Notes: generated from the sequence alone by a model not told the origin. A DNA stretch of 64,000 bases from Cytobacillus horneckiae (GCF_002835735.1 NZ_PISD01000030.1:186001-250000); one strand, 5' to 3'; positions 50,607-60,353 are shown, counted from the stretch's first letter. Made by a program: numbers and translations.

Positions 50607-51749
50607 TCATTGAAATGCTTCCGGTCGCTCATTTTTTTTCTTAAAATAATAACGGATTGCGTCTGCTATTCTCATGGATGCTTGGCCATCACCATATGGA
50701 TTGGCCGCTTTAGCCATTAATTGATGGGCGTTTTCATCAATTAGCAGCGTTTTAGCCATTGCATAAATATTTTCTTCTTCCGTTCCTGCCAGCTTTAATG
50801 TTCCTGCGGAAATACCTTCTGGACGCTCCGTTGTATCACGAAGGACGAGGACTGGAACACCGAGTGAAGGAGCTTCCTCCTGCACCCCACCTGAATCAGT
50901 TAAAATCAAATAGGCTCTGGAAGCAAAATTATGAAAATCAATGACCCCCAGCGGCTCAATTAAATGAATGCGCTCATCACCATCTAATATTTCCGCGGCC
51001 ACTTCCCGGACAGCAGGGTTCAAATGAACTGGATAAACAACTTGAATATCTTCATGCTCGTCCACTAAACGTTTAATGGCTTTAAACATATTGCGCATCG
51101 GTTCGCCTAAATTCTCGCGGCGATGTGCAGTCAAAAGCACCAAACGGTCTGATCCAACTTTATCTAACACTTCGTGATGATATTCATTTTTTACTGTCGT
51201 TTTCAACGCATCAATGGCCGTATTCCCAGTTATGTAGATATGTTCAGGCGATTTATTTTCATTCATTAAATTATCGGCTGATTTTGTCGTTGGTGAAAAA
51301 TGCAAATCAGCAAGGACCCCCGTTAATTGGCGGTTCATTTCTTCAGGATATGGCGAGTATTTATTCCAAGTACGCAAGCCTGCCTCAACATGTCCAACCG
51401 TTATTTGATTATAAAAAGCAGCAAGGCTGGCGACAAAAGAGGTAGAGGTATCACCATGAACAAGGACAATATCCGGTTTTGTCTTCTTCATGACTTCATC
51501 AAGCCCGCTTAGCACTTTAGTAGTTACATCAATTAATGTTTGCCGAGCCTTCATAATATTTAAATCATAATCGGGCTTAATTTTAAAAATATCCAAAACT
51601 TGATCGAGCATTTCGCGATGCTGAGCAGTCACGGTTACAATCGATTGGAAATCTTCAGGGTACTTCGCCAATTCTAATACCAATGGAGCCATTTTAATCG
51701 CTTCCGGCCTTGTTCCGAAAATCGTCATCACTTTAATTGGACGATTCAT
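50607..51749 (-). CDS. wecB: UDP-N-acetylglucosamine 2-epimerase (non-hydrolysing)
   Basis: 380 residues. FGTRPEAIKMAPLVLEL at the N-terminus, VHGDTSTSF, GHVEAGLRTW, LLTAHRRENLG and TDSGGVQEEAPSLGVPV are the family signatures. It interconverts UDP-GlcNAc and UDP-ManNAc for teichoic-acid linkage units; the B. subtilis enzyme is MnaA. The position between upp and atp is common in the B. cereus group. Confidence 0.95.
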   Translation of the reverse strand: MNRPIKVMTIFGTRPEAIKMAPLVLELAKYPEDFQSIVTVTAQHREMLDQVLDIFKIKPDYDLNIMKARQTLIDVTTKVLSGLDEVMKKTKPDIVLVHGDTSTSFVASLAAFYNQITVGHVEAGLRTWNKYSPYPEEMNRQLTGVLADLHFSPTTKSADNLMNENKSPEHIYITGNTAIDALKTTVKNEYHHEVLDKVGSDRLVLLTAHRRENLGEPMRNMFKAIKRLVDEHEDIQVVYPVHLNPAVREVAAEILDGDERIHLIEPLGVIDFHNFASRAYLILTDSGGVQEEAPSLGVPVLVLRDTTERPEGISAGTLKLAGTEEENIYAMAKTLLIDENAHQLMAKAANPYGDGQASMRIADAIRYYFKKKNERPEAFQ

Positions 51750-51824
51750 TTGTAGACCCTCCTTCTTTTTAGAGAAATAGGAAGACTGCTTAGCTGCTGG
51801 CCATCCTAATTGATTACCGACATT

Positions 51825-51853
51825 TTAAAAAAAGCCCGTCAAGATGACGAGCA
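51825..51853 (-). terminator. Terminator of upp
   Basis: GCTCGTCA, loop TCT, TGACGGGC, minus-strand TTTTTTT. Confidence 0.85.
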
Positions 51854-51866
51854 TTGTTAAAATTTC

Positions 51867-52496
51867 TTATTTTGTTCCAAATAAACGGTCGCCTGCGTCA
51901 CCAAGACCAGGTACGATATAACCTTTTTCATTTAATTTTTCATCTAGGGCTGCGATGTAAATATCGACATCAGGATGCGCTTCTTTCAGTGCTTCTACTC
52001 CTTCAGGAGCTGCGATTAAGCACATGAATTTAATGCTTTTTCCGCCGCGTTTTTTAAGAGAATTAATGGCTTCGATTGCTGAACCGCCTGTGGCAAGCAT
52101 TGGATCTACAACGATGAAATCTCTCTCTTCAATATCACCAGGGAATTTTGCGTAGTATTCAACTGGCTTTAAAGTAGCCGGATCGCGGTATAAGCCGACA
52201 TGTCCAACTTTTGCCGCAGGGATTAATTTCAAAATGCCGTCAACCATACCAATTCCTGCACGAAGGATTGGAACGATGCCGATTTTCTTCCCTGCTAATA
52301 CTTTAGACGTTGTTGTTTGTACAGGTGTTTCAATTTCAATATTTTCTAAGGTCATATCTCTAGTAATTTCAAAGGCCATTAAAGTTGAAACTTCATCAAC
52401 AAGTTCACGGAATTCTTTTGTCCCTGTCGTCTTTTCACGAATGTATGTAAGCTTATGCTGGATTAATGGATGATCGAACACATATACTTTTGCCAT
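51867..52496 (-). CDS. upp: Uracil phosphoribosyltransferase
   Basis: 209 residues. PRPP loop [15 protein letters not shown] and the uracil-binding C-terminal [17 protein letters not shown]. It converts uracil and PRPP to UMP in pyrimidine salvage. It follows glyA as in B. subtilis. Confidence 0.96.
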   Translation of the reverse strand: MAKVYVFDHPLIQHKLTYIREKTTGTKEFRELVDEVSTLMAFEITRDMTLENIEIETPVQTTTSKVLAGKKIGIVPILRAGIGMVDGILKLIPAAKVGHVGLYRDPATLKPVEYYAKFPGDIEERDFIVVDPMLATGGSAIEAINSLKKRGGKSIKFMCLIAAPEGVEALKEAHPDVDIYIAALDEKLNEKGYIVPGLGDAGDRLFGTK

Positions 52497-52671
52497 TAAA
52501 ATCTCTCTCCTTCTACTTTAAAAAGTTCAAAATACACTTCGTACTATTTTACAGAAAAAAATGTGGTGGAGCAACTATGATTATAGATGGTTAATAAAAA
52601 TGAAATTTTACTTTACCGCTTACTGTTGCTATAACAATAAGCGGCAACAAGTTGAATCCCATAAATTCACA

Positions 52672-52705
52672 AAAATCCAGCCTATAAAAATAGACTGGAT
52701 TTCTA
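52672..52705 (-). terminator. Terminator of glyA
   Basis: AAATCCAGCCTATA and TAGACTGGATTT arms, minus-strand TTTTTGTG. Confidence 0.8.
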
Positions 52706-52712
52706 ATAAGTA

Positions 52713-53954
52713 TTATCTTTCAGGATATAAGATAAATTTACTTGTTAAAGCTTCGACGCGTCGACTAGCTTCAGCAAGCTTCTCTTCATCTTCTACATTT
52801 TTTAATGTAAAAGCGATGATAGAAGCAATTACTTCCATATCTTCTTTTCCAAAGCCGCGAGATGTAACGGCAGCTGTACCGATACGAATACCGCTTGTTA
52901 CAAACGGGCTTTCCGGATCAAATGGGATCGTATTTTTATTAACAGTAATTCCCACTTCATCCAATACCTTTTCGGCAACCTTGCCTGTTAAGCCAAGAGA
53001 ACGGACGTCTACAAGTAAAAGGTGATTGTCTGTTCCGCTAGATACTAGGTCAATTCCTTCTTTTTGCAGGCTTTCTGCTAAGTGCTTTGCATTTTCAATG
53101 ATGCTGCTTGCATAGTCTTTGAAGCTATCTTGCAATGCTTCACCAAATGCAACTGCTTTAGCAGCAATTACATGCATTAATGGACCGCCTTGAATTCCAG
53201 GGAAAATAGACTTGTCAATTTTCTTCGCAAATTCTTCTTTGCAAAGAATCATTCCGCCGCGAGGTCCTCTTAATGTTTTATGAGTAGTTGTTGTAACAAA
53301 ATCTGCATATGGAACTGGATTTGGATGTAGTCCAGCCGCAACTAGACCGGCAATATGAGCCATATCAACCATTAAGTATGCGCCTACTTCATCAGCAATT
53401 TCACGGAATCGCTTGAAGTCAATCACTCGTGGATAAGCACTTGCACCTGCAACGATTAATTTCGGCTTATGTTCACGTGCTTTTTCTAAAACATCATCGT
53501 AGTTAATTGTATGAGATTTTTCATCAACACCATATTCTACGAAATTATATTGAATGCCACTGAAGTTAACAGGGCTTCCGTGTGTTAAGTGGCCTCCATG
53601 GGAAAGATTCATACCAAGTACTGTATCGCCTTGCTCTAAAATAGTGAAGTATACTGCCATGTTTGCTTGTGCACCTGAATGAGGCTGTACATTTGCATGC
53701 TCTGCACCAAAGATTTGCTTCGCACGGTCTCGCGCTAAATCTTCCACTACGTCTACATGCTCACAGCCACCATAGTAACGACGGCCAGGGTAACCTTCAG
53801 CATATTTATTTGTCAGAACAGACCCTTGTGCTTCCATGACCGCTTCACTTACAAAGTTCTCAGAAGCGATTAACTCAATCTTCGTTCTTTGGCGTCCTAG
53901 TTCGTCTTGAATCGAATTGAAAACTTGCTCGTCCTGCTGCGCTAAATGCTTCAT
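52713..53954 (-). CDS. glyA: Serine hydroxymethyltransferase
   Basis: 413 residues. PLP lysine K226 in [27 protein letters not shown] and [11 protein letters not shown] are typical. It makes glycine and 5,10-methylene-THF from serine, the main one-carbon source. Own terminator; a 216-base gap separates it from upp. Confidence 0.97.
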   Translation of the reverse strand: MKHLAQQDEQVFNSIQDELGRQRTKIELIASENFVSEAVMEAQGSVLTNKYAEGYPGRRYYGGCEHVDVVEDLARDRAKQIFGAEHANVQPHSGAQANMAVYFTILEQGDTVLGMNLSHGGHLTHGSPVNFSGIQYNFVEYGVDEKSHTINYDDVLEKAREHKPKLIVAGASAYPRVIDFKRFREIADEVGAYLMVDMAHIAGLVAAGLHPNPVPYADFVTTTTHKTLRGPRGGMILCKEEFAKKIDKSIFPGIQGGPLMHVIAAKAVAFGEALQDSFKDYASSIIENAKHLAESLQKEGIDLVSSGTDNHLLLVDVRSLGLTGKVAEKVLDEVGITVNKNTIPFDPESPFVTSGIRIGTAAVTSRGFGKEDMEVIASIIAFTLKNVEDEEKLAEASRRVEALTSKFILYPER

Positions 53955-54040
53955 ACAATATCCTCCCTTATATCTGCCACACTATTTAAAAGATTCAATA
54001 GCTTAATTGTGAAAATTCTATTATATTCTATCATGTTTTT

Positions 54041-54059
54041 TGTGAAGGTGACAGGCACG
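54041..54059. repeat. REP-like half element, degenerate (copy E)
   Basis: TGTGAAGGTGACAGGCACG, only the outer end of one arm, in the gap downstream of the sigma-regulator fragment. Confidence 0.5.
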
Positions 54060-54082
54060 AGCTATGATTTTTTCTCTGTCTT

Positions 54083-54520
54083 TTATTCTTTGCGCCAATT
54101 CCAATAGTGCATGTCTCCTAGAATCGGAGCCTTCAATTGAGGCTGTTCTTTTAGCTTGAGCAGCTCCTTAACTGGTCCGGTAACGACCGCCCCATAAGGA
54201 ATGAAACCGTTCTCTTTTGTATAATCTCTGCGCTCTATTAAATGGCTTAAGCCAAGAAAATCTTCATAGTAGCTTTTGGATTCATTATCAATAAGATGAT
54301 CCATATTATTAAGCATCCGTTTTTTGCTTTCATCTAAATATTCTTCTGTCAGTCGATAAGAATAAGACTGCGACATATAGTCATCATCTGCATTACTTCC
54401 CCTATCAACCCTACTTCTATGCCCCCTCCCGGCATGTTTCATGTTGTTCATTCTATTACAACGTATAACTAGCGATTTTGTTAAAGGTTTTGGATTTTTT
54501 TCTAATAGGGAGGAATTCAT
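54083..54520 (-). CDS. Possible truncated anti-sigma-factor-like protein (Sigma_reg_C domain)
   Basis: Up to 145 residues. The C-terminal half, FIPYGAVVTGPVKELLKLKE then APILGDMHYWNWRKE, matches what I know of the Sigma_reg_C domain at the end of anti-sigma factors such as YhdL-type proteins. The usual N-terminal cytoplasmic part and membrane helix are absent. No good ribosome site is seen before the first ATG (54520) or the internal ones, so this may be a 5'-truncated remnant. If expressed, it would be a soluble C-terminal fragment. Confidence 0.4.
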   Translation of the reverse strand: MNSSLLEKNPKPLTKSLVIRCNRMNNMKHAGRGHRSRVDRGSNADDDYMSQSYSYRLTEEYLDESKKRMLNNMDHLIDNESKSYYEDFLGLSHLIERRDYTKENGFIPYGAVVTGPVKELLKLKEQPQLKAPILGDMHYWNWRKE

Positions 54521-54597
54521 TTATTGGTTGGGGGCGGTGTTTTAGGGGCATAGCTTTTAGTCGGAATGTTTTCGGAATAAATTTAAAGCAATGGACG

Positions 54598-54622
54598 CAA
54601 AAAACCCCATTGATAGGGGTGC
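54598..54622 (-). terminator. Terminator of ywlG
   Basis: ACCCCTAT and ATGGGGT arms with TTTTTTG on the minus strand. Confidence 0.75.
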
Positions 54623-54640
54623 TTACTTAGTGTAATCCTC

Positions 54641-55186
54641 TTATTCATATATTGCCCGGTTGCCGCCAATTAGCTTCGGCCTGGTTGTAGCTAGTGTGAC
54701 GTGGGCCGCGCCGATTGATTTGAGAGAGGTTCTAATTGGAACAACAACATGCTTAAGATGCATACCGATGAAGGTGTCGCCGATATCGATGCCCGCGTCT
54801 GCTTTTAGATGTTCGACGACGACTGGATCTTGCAATTGTCTGAACGCATAAGCTGCCATCGCACCGCCGGCCTTGCGGATCGGGACGACACTTACTTCGT
54901 CCAGCCCATGCGCATTCGCAACAGACCTTTCGATTACAAGCGCTCGGTTCAAGTGTTCACAGCATTGAAAAGCTAGCTTGACGCCGGTTTGTTCATTTAA
55001 CTGCTTCAATCGTGCAAAAATCATTTCTGCAACCTGCTCTGTACCCGCTGTACCAATGCGGCGATCCGCAACTTCACTCGTACTGCAGCCGATTAAAAAG
55101 ATTTTTTGCTGATTTAATTGGACCTCTTTGCTAAATTCAGTGATGATTTGGTCAAGCTGTTCTGCCCACTGCTTCACTTGTTCCAT
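54641..55186 (-). CDS. ywlG: YwlG-family protein (TIGR01440)
   Basis: 181 residues. [19 protein letters not shown] near the start and [16 protein letters not shown] at the end are conserved in this family of unknown function. It lies between rpiB and glyA as in B. subtilis, 18 bases after rpiB. Confidence 0.9.
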   Translation of the reverse strand: MEQVKQWAEQLDQIITEFSKEVQLNQQKIFLIGCSTSEVADRRIGTAGTEQVAEMIFARLKQLNEQTGVKLAFQCCEHLNRALVIERSVANAHGLDEVSVVPIRKAGGAMAAYAFRQLQDPVVVEHLKADAGIDIGDTFIGMHLKHVVVPIRTSLKSIGAAHVTLATTRPKLIGGNRAIYE

Positions 55187-55204
55187 TTAAGGTCTCTCCT
55201 TATG

Positions 55205-55651
55205 TTAAATATGTTCCGCTTCGTATTTCGTTATTTTTCCAACCCGATTCTCATGGCGTCCACCTTCGAAATCAGTTGATAACCAAATTTTCGCAATATC
55301 TCGCGCAAGGCCTGGTCCAATCACCCTTTCACCCATTGCTAAAATATTGCTGTCATTATGTTCCCGCGTCGCTTTTGCACTGAACGTATCGTGAACAAGC
55401 GCGCAGCGGATACCCTTTACTTTATTTGCAGCAATGGACATTCCTATTCCTGTCCCACAAATGAGAATCCCTTTATCGAACTCCCCATTTGCCACCTTTT
55501 CTGCAACAGGCAATGCATAATCAGGATAATCTACAGACGTCTTACATTCACAGCCAAAATCAACGTACTCAATGTTAAGCTCCTCTAAAAGGCTCTTTAT
55601 TTCTTCGCGGATGTTTATGCCGCCGTGATCTGAAGCGATTGCTACCTTCAT
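55205..55651 (-). CDS. rpiB: Ribose-5-phosphate isomerase B
   Basis: 148 residues. Phosphate-binding IASDHGGINIRE, catalytic Cys65 in GILICGTGIGMSIAANK, and His98-type NDSNILAMGERVIG. It interconverts ribose-5-P and ribulose-5-P. Equivalent to YwlF. Confidence 0.93.
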   Translation of the reverse strand: MKVAIASDHGGINIREEIKSLLEELNIEYVDFGCECKTSVDYPDYALPVAEKVANGEFDKGILICGTGIGMSIAANKVKGIRCALVHDTFSAKATREHNDSNILAMGERVIGPGLARDIAKIWLSTDFEGGRHENRVGKITKYEAEHI

Positions 55652-55752
55652 TTAAATCATATCCTCCATTCAACTGACTCGCTTTATGCTTATATTTTGA
55701 CACAAATGAGTTAAATTATAAAGTTGAAATCTGAACTCAGGGCATAGAAAAG

Positions 55753-55962
55753 GCAGGTGAAAACACCTGCTTGAAAGTGTAGGCAAAGTAAAAATAGAGA
55801 ATTTCAATTGGATTTGGCGCCAGCGTCAGCTCGACTACTACGGAAGCAGCGAGACAGTCGAGACATTTTAGAGGCTCAACTAGCTGGGTAAGCCGCAGAA
55901 AACCACTCAAATAATTAGAAATGAGTATGTCGATAGCCTTAAGGAGGTGAAAACACCTGCTT
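55753..55962. repeat. 18-bp direct repeat flanking a 172-bp insert
   Basis: AGGTGAAAACACCTGCTT occurs at 55755-55772 and again, identical, at 55945-55962. The first copy forms a GCAGGTG/CACCTGC hairpin that could end the MCP transcript. The insert between (GGCGCCAGCGTCAGC..., two GTCGAG) codes nothing I can support. Confidence 0.7.
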
Positions 55963-55966
55963 TTCG

Positions 55967-57259
55967 TTATATTTTAAACTTTGTAATATTATTTTTTAAA
56001 TGTTCAGCCTGGTCCTTAAGCTCCTTGACTAATTTATCAACATTTTCGATGACTGCTGTTTGCGCTTCTGTTGATGCAGAGACTTGCTGGGCACCGGCTG
56101 ACGTTTCTTCAGCAATTGCCGCAACTTGCTGCGATTGTGCAGATGTTTCCTGCATTGTCCTCATTTGATTGTCTGCTAAATCGGTGATCGTCGAAACGGA
56201 CGCAGCCATCTGGTTGACTGTTTTTGTCATTTCTTCGATCACTGCATTTGTGTCTGTTCCTTTTTGCGCTTCATTGTTAGCAGACTCTACTTGATCTTTA
56301 ATTTGGGAGACCACGTTTTTCACTTCTTCTTGAATGTTTTGAATGAGTCCGGAGATGCCCTGAACCGCCTTAGCGCTTTCATCTGCAAGCTTGCGGACCT
56401 CTTCAGCAACTACTGCGAAACCTTTGCCATGTTCGCCGGCTCTCGCTGCTTCAATAGAAGCATTTAATGCCAGTAGATTTGTTTGTGCAGCAATATCACC
56501 TACTAATTGGATAATTTGCTCTACTTTTGCCGCATTCTCTTCTAATCTTTTGACTGTCTGTAATGACCTCTGATTTCCTGCTGCCAAAGTTTCTATTCCT
56601 GTAATTAATGAGTGGATGGCTTTTTTTGAATTGATAAGATCATTGACTAATTCCGTTGAGACACCACCTGAGTATTTTGCCTTCACTTGAACTTCTTCGG
56701 CGATTCGAATAACCTCTTCCACTAATTCTGCTGTAGATTGTGTAGCGGCTGCTGAACTTTCTGCACCATGTGAAATTTCTGATATCGTAATAGAAATCGC
56801 TTCAGCCTGTTCTGCTGCTATAGAGGATTCTTTGGATATGGCAATCACTTTTTCATTCGTGGATTTAAAGTTCTCATCTATGCGATCTACCATCTCTTTT
56901 AAACTTTCAAGCATTTGATTAAATGCAAGTCCAAGAGAACGAATTTCATCGTCTGATCTAGATAGTTTTACCCCGTCTTGAAGGTTGCCATTTGCTGCTT
57001 TTAATGCAGTTTGTTCAAGATCATGCAATGGTTTTATTATTAGCCCAGCTGCAAAAAAGGCTAAAATGCCTGACCAAAGTGCTCCAAGCATTAAAATAAT
57101 TAAATTAAACGCGACTTTATTTATTGGAATGATGTTTTCAATAAGCGGATAGATAAATTGGATGCATACCGCACTGATTGAATAAGTAATAACTGCCAGC
57201 ACAGAGATGAGAAGTACTAATTTCTTTCGTAAACTAAATTTGAAATTCCGTTTTTCCAT
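55967..57259 (-). CDS. Methyl-accepting chemotaxis protein with minimal sensor part
   Basis: 430 residues. Two membrane helices (about 12-32 and 47-72) are separated by only ~15 residues, so there is no periplasmic ligand domain. HAMP (about 73-125) and the cytoplasmic signalling hairpin follow, with tip [20 protein letters not shown] and [13 protein letters not shown]. It would signal to CheA through CheW. The lack of a sensor domain suggests detection through the membrane or HAMP. This gene is not part of the usual ywl neighbourhood in B. subtilis. Confidence 0.92.
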   Translation of the reverse strand: MEKRNFKFSLRKKLVLLISVLAVITYSISAVCIQFIYPLIENIIPINKVAFNLIILMLGALWSGILAFFAAGLIIKPLHDLEQTALKAANGNLQDGVKLSRSDDEIRSLGLAFNQMLESLKEMVDRIDENFKSTNEKVIAISKESSIAAEQAEAISITISEISHGAESSAAATQSTAELVEEVIRIAEEVQVKAKYSGGVSTELVNDLINSKKAIHSLITGIETLAAGNQRSLQTVKRLEENAAKVEQIIQLVGDIAAQTNLLALNASIEAARAGEHGKGFAVVAEEVRKLADESAKAVQGISGLIQNIQEEVKNVVSQIKDQVESANNEAQKGTDTNAVIEEMTKTVNQMAASVSTITDLADNQMRTMQETSAQSQQVAAIAEETSAGAQQVSASTEAQTAVIENVDKLVKELKDQAEHLKNNITKFKI

Positions 57260-57279
57260 GATTGCCCCCTGAAAATTGT

Positions 57280-57741
57280 TTATTCATCATTTCTTTGAGG
57301 ATCGTTCGTGATGATTTCTGCGATTTTTTCTATCTCTTGATTTAATTCTAGAAAAGTTTGTTTATATACCATCAAAGGGCCACCAAATGGGTCAAGAATG
57401 TCATGATTAATTTGACCTTGAGCATATTCCTTCACCGTGAATGTCTTCCCCGCAGCATTTGAGAATTGTTGTAAAATGGCATGCTTATGACTGGACGTCA
57501 TAACAAGAATATGAGATGACCAATTTACAAGTTCTGCTGATAATTGAGAAGAGCGATGATCGATATGAATTCCTTCCTCCTGCAGCACCTGCTTCGTATG
57601 TAAAGAGGCATCACTCCCGTTTGCCGCGTATATTCCAGCTGACTTCACTTCAACCCCAGGAAGATTCTTGCTCCGCAAAATCGCCTCTGCCATGGGGCTC
57701 CTGCACGTATTCCCTGTACATACAAACAAAACATGAGCCAT
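57280..57741 (-). CDS. ywlE: Protein arginine phosphatase YwlE
   Basis: 153 residues of the low-molecular-weight phosphatase fold. P-loop C8-TGNTC-R14, where Thr12 is the residue that gives phospho-arginine selectivity; general acid Asp117 in DILDPFGG. It opposes the McsB arginine kinase. It lies 20 bases upstream of the MCP gene. Confidence 0.92.
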   Translation of the reverse strand: MAHVLFVCTGNTCRSPMAEAILRSKNLPGVEVKSAGIYAANGSDASLHTKQVLQEEGIHIDHRSSQLSAELVNWSSHILVMTSSHKHAILQQFSNAAGKTFTVKEYAQGQINHDILDPFGGPLMVYKQTFLELNQEIEKIAEIITNDPQRNDE

Positions 57742-57801
57742 AAAGCTCGCCTCCTTTATCTTTCATTATAATCCAAAACTCCTATTTCACATAGAAAAAA
57801 C

Positions 57802-57873
57802 AGGGTACCTGTCACCGACATCTTTCGACAAGCAATGGAAACCTTGTCGAATTATGTAGGTGACAGGTACCCT
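57802..57873. repeat. REP-like palindrome, complete element (copy F)
   Basis: Left arm 57802-57832 and right arm 57843-57873 (31 bases each, three mismatches) around a 10-base loop. The arms carry AGGGTACCTGTCACC outside and TTTCGACAAG inside, and lie between ywlE and mntP. Confidence 0.85.
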
Positions 57874-57883
57874 AAAAAACATT

Positions 57884-58432
57884 CTAGAGCAGGAGTTTGA
57901 TGCCGAAGGCTAGGAGAATGCCGCCTCCTAGGGATATGCTGTATTTGCCTAGCCAGCTTTGGACTTTGCGGCCCAAGAGGAGACCCGTCCAGGTTAGGGC
58001 CATGGCTGTTACACCAAAAAGCGTGAGTACCAATGCGGTTTTTGCACCGAATATCCCTAGTGTCAGCCCAACTGAAAAACTATCTAAGCTTACACTTAAG
58101 GCAAATATGATTAATCCCATTCCAACAGGAGTAATCAGACTTTCCTCTTCCTTCTTCATACTTGACCAAAGCATTTGTGAACCTAATATAATCATTAATC
58201 CTCCACCTATATAGGAAGCAATATCACTAAATTGATCTGTTAAAAATCTGCCGGCCATCATGCCCAGCAATGGCATCATTACATGAAACAAACCAATAGT
58301 CACGCCGATTTTGAATATTTGCCTATATCTGAGCTTGTACATTCCCATCCCTAAACCGACGGAAAAGGCGTCCATTCCTAATGCAAAAGCCATTAGCCCG
58401 AGCGTGAGCACCTCGCCAAATATTACTGTCAT
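57884..58432 (-). CDS. mntP: Manganese efflux pump MntP
   Basis: 182 residues, six helices, two repeats with acidic motifs [12 protein letters not shown] and SLDSFSVGL. MntP exports Mn(II). AAGGAGG sits before ATG 58432. A hairpin (58445-58479) ends right at this ribosome site. No yybP-ykoY riboswitch is recognisable. Confidence 0.92.
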   Translation of the reverse strand: MTVIFGEVLTLGLMAFALGMDAFSVGLGMGMYKLRYRQIFKIGVTIGLFHVMMPLLGMMAGRFLTDQFSDIASYIGGGLMIILGSQMLWSSMKKEEESLITPVGMGLIIFALSVSLDSFSVGLTLGIFGAKTALVLTLFGVTAMALTWTGLLLGRKVQSWLGKYSISLGGGILLAFGIKLLL

Positions 58433-58444
58433 TTCGTCTGCCTC

Positions 58445-58479
58445 CTTGGACTTGCTAATTCAGCATATGCACGTCCAAG
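58445..58479 (-). promoter_or_regulatory. Leader hairpin just before the mntP ribosome site
   Basis: CTTGGAC (58445-58451) and GTCCAAG (58473-58479), with inner TGC/GCA pairs. On the minus strand the 3' arm abuts GGAGG of the ribosome site, so folding may affect initiation. Confidence 0.35.
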
Positions 58480-58534
58480 CGCGTTTAGAATCTTGGCAGG
58501 CTCACATTTTTCTTATAAAGTTTATCCCCTTTTG

Positions 58535-58645
58535 GCCACCCCAAGGGGCATACCTCCTTCTATGGCGAGATAAAGTGGTCGGGAAACCAACTTTAATACC
58601 ACGCTTGAAGCTCTTTAGAACCCCCGGCATAGCCAGGGGTTTTCG
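58535..58645 (+). mobile_element. Possible relic of an IS200/IS605 right end (omega-RNA-like)
   Basis: On the plus strand GTGGTCGGGAAACCAAC is followed 30-odd bases later by AGAACCCCCGGC-ATA-GCCAGGGGTTTTC. A GGTCGGGAAACC segment, then a C-rich terminal hairpin after an AGAAC run, recalls the 3' ends of TnpB-carrying IS605 elements and their guide RNA. No tnpA or tnpB frame is nearby, so only an end would remain. Confidence 0.4.
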
Positions 58646-58652
58646 AAACCAC

Positions 58653-58684
58653 AAAAAAAGCGCTGACAACCAGTCAGCGCCAAA
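58653..58684 (-). terminator. Terminator of ywlC
   Basis: GGCGCTGACTGG and TGTCAGCGCT arms with minus-strand TTTTTTT. Confidence 0.85.
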
Positions 58685-58686
58685 TA

Positions 58687-59730
58687 TCAATTAGTAATGA
58701 TTCTATGTCCAGCCGCTTTAATTAAACGATTCATTACCGCAGCCCCAACACCCTCTGTTGAAAAAATCTCTCCATAAATAATATCAACATTTTCATGATT
58801 TAGCTGCCGCAATGCATCGTACAATCCTGATGCAACTGTTCTTAAATCAGCGCGACTTCCGCATGTAATTACTACATTTGCATCATAATAATTTTTATTC
58901 TCTTCTGTCGTTAGAACCCCTACTGACAAGCCTTCTTTTCGTTTTTCTGAAACGAGCTTTTGCATGAAAGCTCTTTCCCCATCTACTAAATAAAGCGGAG
59001 CATCCGGGGCATAGTGCTTATATTTCATCCCAGGAGATTTAGGCGCTTGTTCGCTGTCCTGAAGCGCCGGATCTAGCCTTACTTCTCCTATCGCTTCCAT
59101 AAGCTGCTCCTTCGTTATCCCACCCGGTCTTAATATAGTGGGAATATCCTCTGTACAATCGATAACCGTCGATTCTACACCTACCCCTGTTGGGCCGCCG
59201 TCCACTATCCCTGCAATGCGTCCATGCAAATCCTCCCATACGTGATTTGCTGTCGTCGGGCTCGGCTTTCCGGAGCTATTAGCACTTGGCGCTGCAATAG
59301 GCAAACCTGTTTTCTTTAATAGCGCAAGAGCGACTGGATGATCAGGCATTCGAATAGCTACTGTTGATAACCCAGCCGTTGCCAGATCCGATAACGCCCC
59401 TACCTTTTTATTAAAAATCATTGTTAACGGTCCCGGCCAAAAAGCGCTAATCAGCTTTTCAGCTTTCTCCGGAACCGACTCTACAAATGCTTCCAGCTGA
59501 GAACGTTCAGCAATATGAATAATTAATGGATTATCTGCCGGTCTTCCTTTTGCAGCAAAGATTTTACTTACCGCTTCATCACTTTGTGCATTCCCGCCTA
59601 ATCCATAAACCGTTTCTGTTGGAAAAGCGACCGTCTCATTTTTGATTAGTTGGTCTGAGGCTTGTATAATTTGTGGGTAACTCTGCAAATTATCCACAAT
59701 TTTATCCACCGACCACCTTCTTGTGTCCAT
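58687..59730 (-). CDS. ywlC: L-threonylcarbamoyladenylate synthase (Sua5/YwlC)
   Basis: 347 residues. The YrdC domain (about 20-205) holds FPTETVYGLGGNAQ, KGRPADNPLI and APSANSSGKPSPT; a linker with SPGMKYKHYAPDAPLY leads to the C-terminal Sua5 domain (about 240-347). It makes threonylcarbamoyl-AMP for the t6A37 modification of tRNA. DnaA boxes lie over its 5' end and upstream. Confidence 0.93.
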   Translation of the reverse strand: MDTRRWSVDKIVDNLQSYPQIIQASDQLIKNETVAFPTETVYGLGGNAQSDEAVSKIFAAKGRPADNPLIIHIAERSQLEAFVESVPEKAEKLISAFWPGPLTMIFNKKVGALSDLATAGLSTVAIRMPDHPVALALLKKTGLPIAAPSANSSGKPSPTTANHVWEDLHGRIAGIVDGGPTGVGVESTVIDCTEDIPTILRPGGITKEQLMEAIGEVRLDPALQDSEQAPKSPGMKYKHYAPDAPLYLVDGERAFMQKLVSEKRKEGLSVGVLTTEENKNYYDANVVITCGSRADLRTVASGLYDALRQLNHENVDIIYGEIFSTEGVGAAVMNRLIKAAGHRIITN

Positions 59731-59943
59731 ATATATCCACCTTCAATTATTATTTCATTTGGATTAAAAAAACCCTTAGATTCTTTACTTTTTTGTCATT
59801 TACCTTTGAAAGTATAAAAGAAGATGGGGGATAACTCAAGTCTTTATCCACAAATTGTGCATAAACGGCATATTTCTGTGCATAACTTTGTCGATCTATC
59901 CACAAATCAAATAGAAAATTGCAAAAAGAAAGAGTTATCCACA
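59672..59943. promoter_or_regulatory. DnaA-box cluster across the ywlC 5' end and the ywlB 3' end
   Basis: Exact TTATCCACA at 59690-59698, 59844-59852 and 59935-59943; TTATGCACA (as TGTGCATAA) at 59856-59864 and 59877-59885. Near matches: TTATCCACC 59702-59710, CTATCCACA 59896-59904, TGTGGGTAA 59672-59680. Five consensus TTATNCACA sites in 254 bases is far above chance. No replication gene is nearby, so a titration or control cluster is more likely than an origin. Confidence 0.75.
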
Positions 59944-60353
59944 GATAAAATATGCTGAATATGCTCAGATTCTAAAAGATTAGCTGGTAATTCCGCCTGC
60001 TCTACCTGCTTAAAGCCAATTAATAAGAAAAATTGCAATGTACTTCGTTTATTTGATGCTAAAAAAAGGGAGGATAACTCCTTTTCTTTTGCCAATGCAA
60101 AAATCTGCTGTAAAAGATATAATAAATCTTCCTGTGCAGTTTCGGATTTCATCGCTAGCGACCTTAATAATCCACAATCACCATGCGGTTCAACCCCTAT
60201 TCCTGCTTTTAACTCTCCCTGTGCATCCTCCATCAAAATAAAATGATCTATTGCTTCAGCTACACCATCTGTACTTAAATTGGCTTCCTTCAAAAATTCA
60301 GTGACTCTATTTACATCACTTTGCTCTGCATATTTTACAACACTAGTCGTCAT
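59907..60353 (-). CDS. ywlB: YwlB-like GNAT-fold protein
   Basis: 148 residues from ATG 60353, with GAGGG eight bases away; a GTG at 60362 falls in the ribosome site. GNAT-like pattern: GIGVEPHGDCGLLRSLAM as the beta4 region, then FLLIGFKQVE. Probably an acyltransferase of unknown substrate. The position between ywlC and spoIIR is conserved. Confidence 0.8.
   Translation of the reverse strand: MTTSVVKYAEQSDVNRVTEFLKEANLSTDGVAEAIDHFILMEDAQGELKAGIGVEPHGDCGLLRSLAMKSETAQEDLLYLLQQIFALAKEKELSSLFLASNKRSTLQFFLLIGFKQVEQAELPANLLESEHIQHILSVDNSFFLQFSI

Noticed and set aside
59672-59943. A replication origin at the DnaA-box cluster
   Set aside because: No dnaA, dnaN or AT-rich unwinding element is nearby; the gene context is the conserved ywl region.
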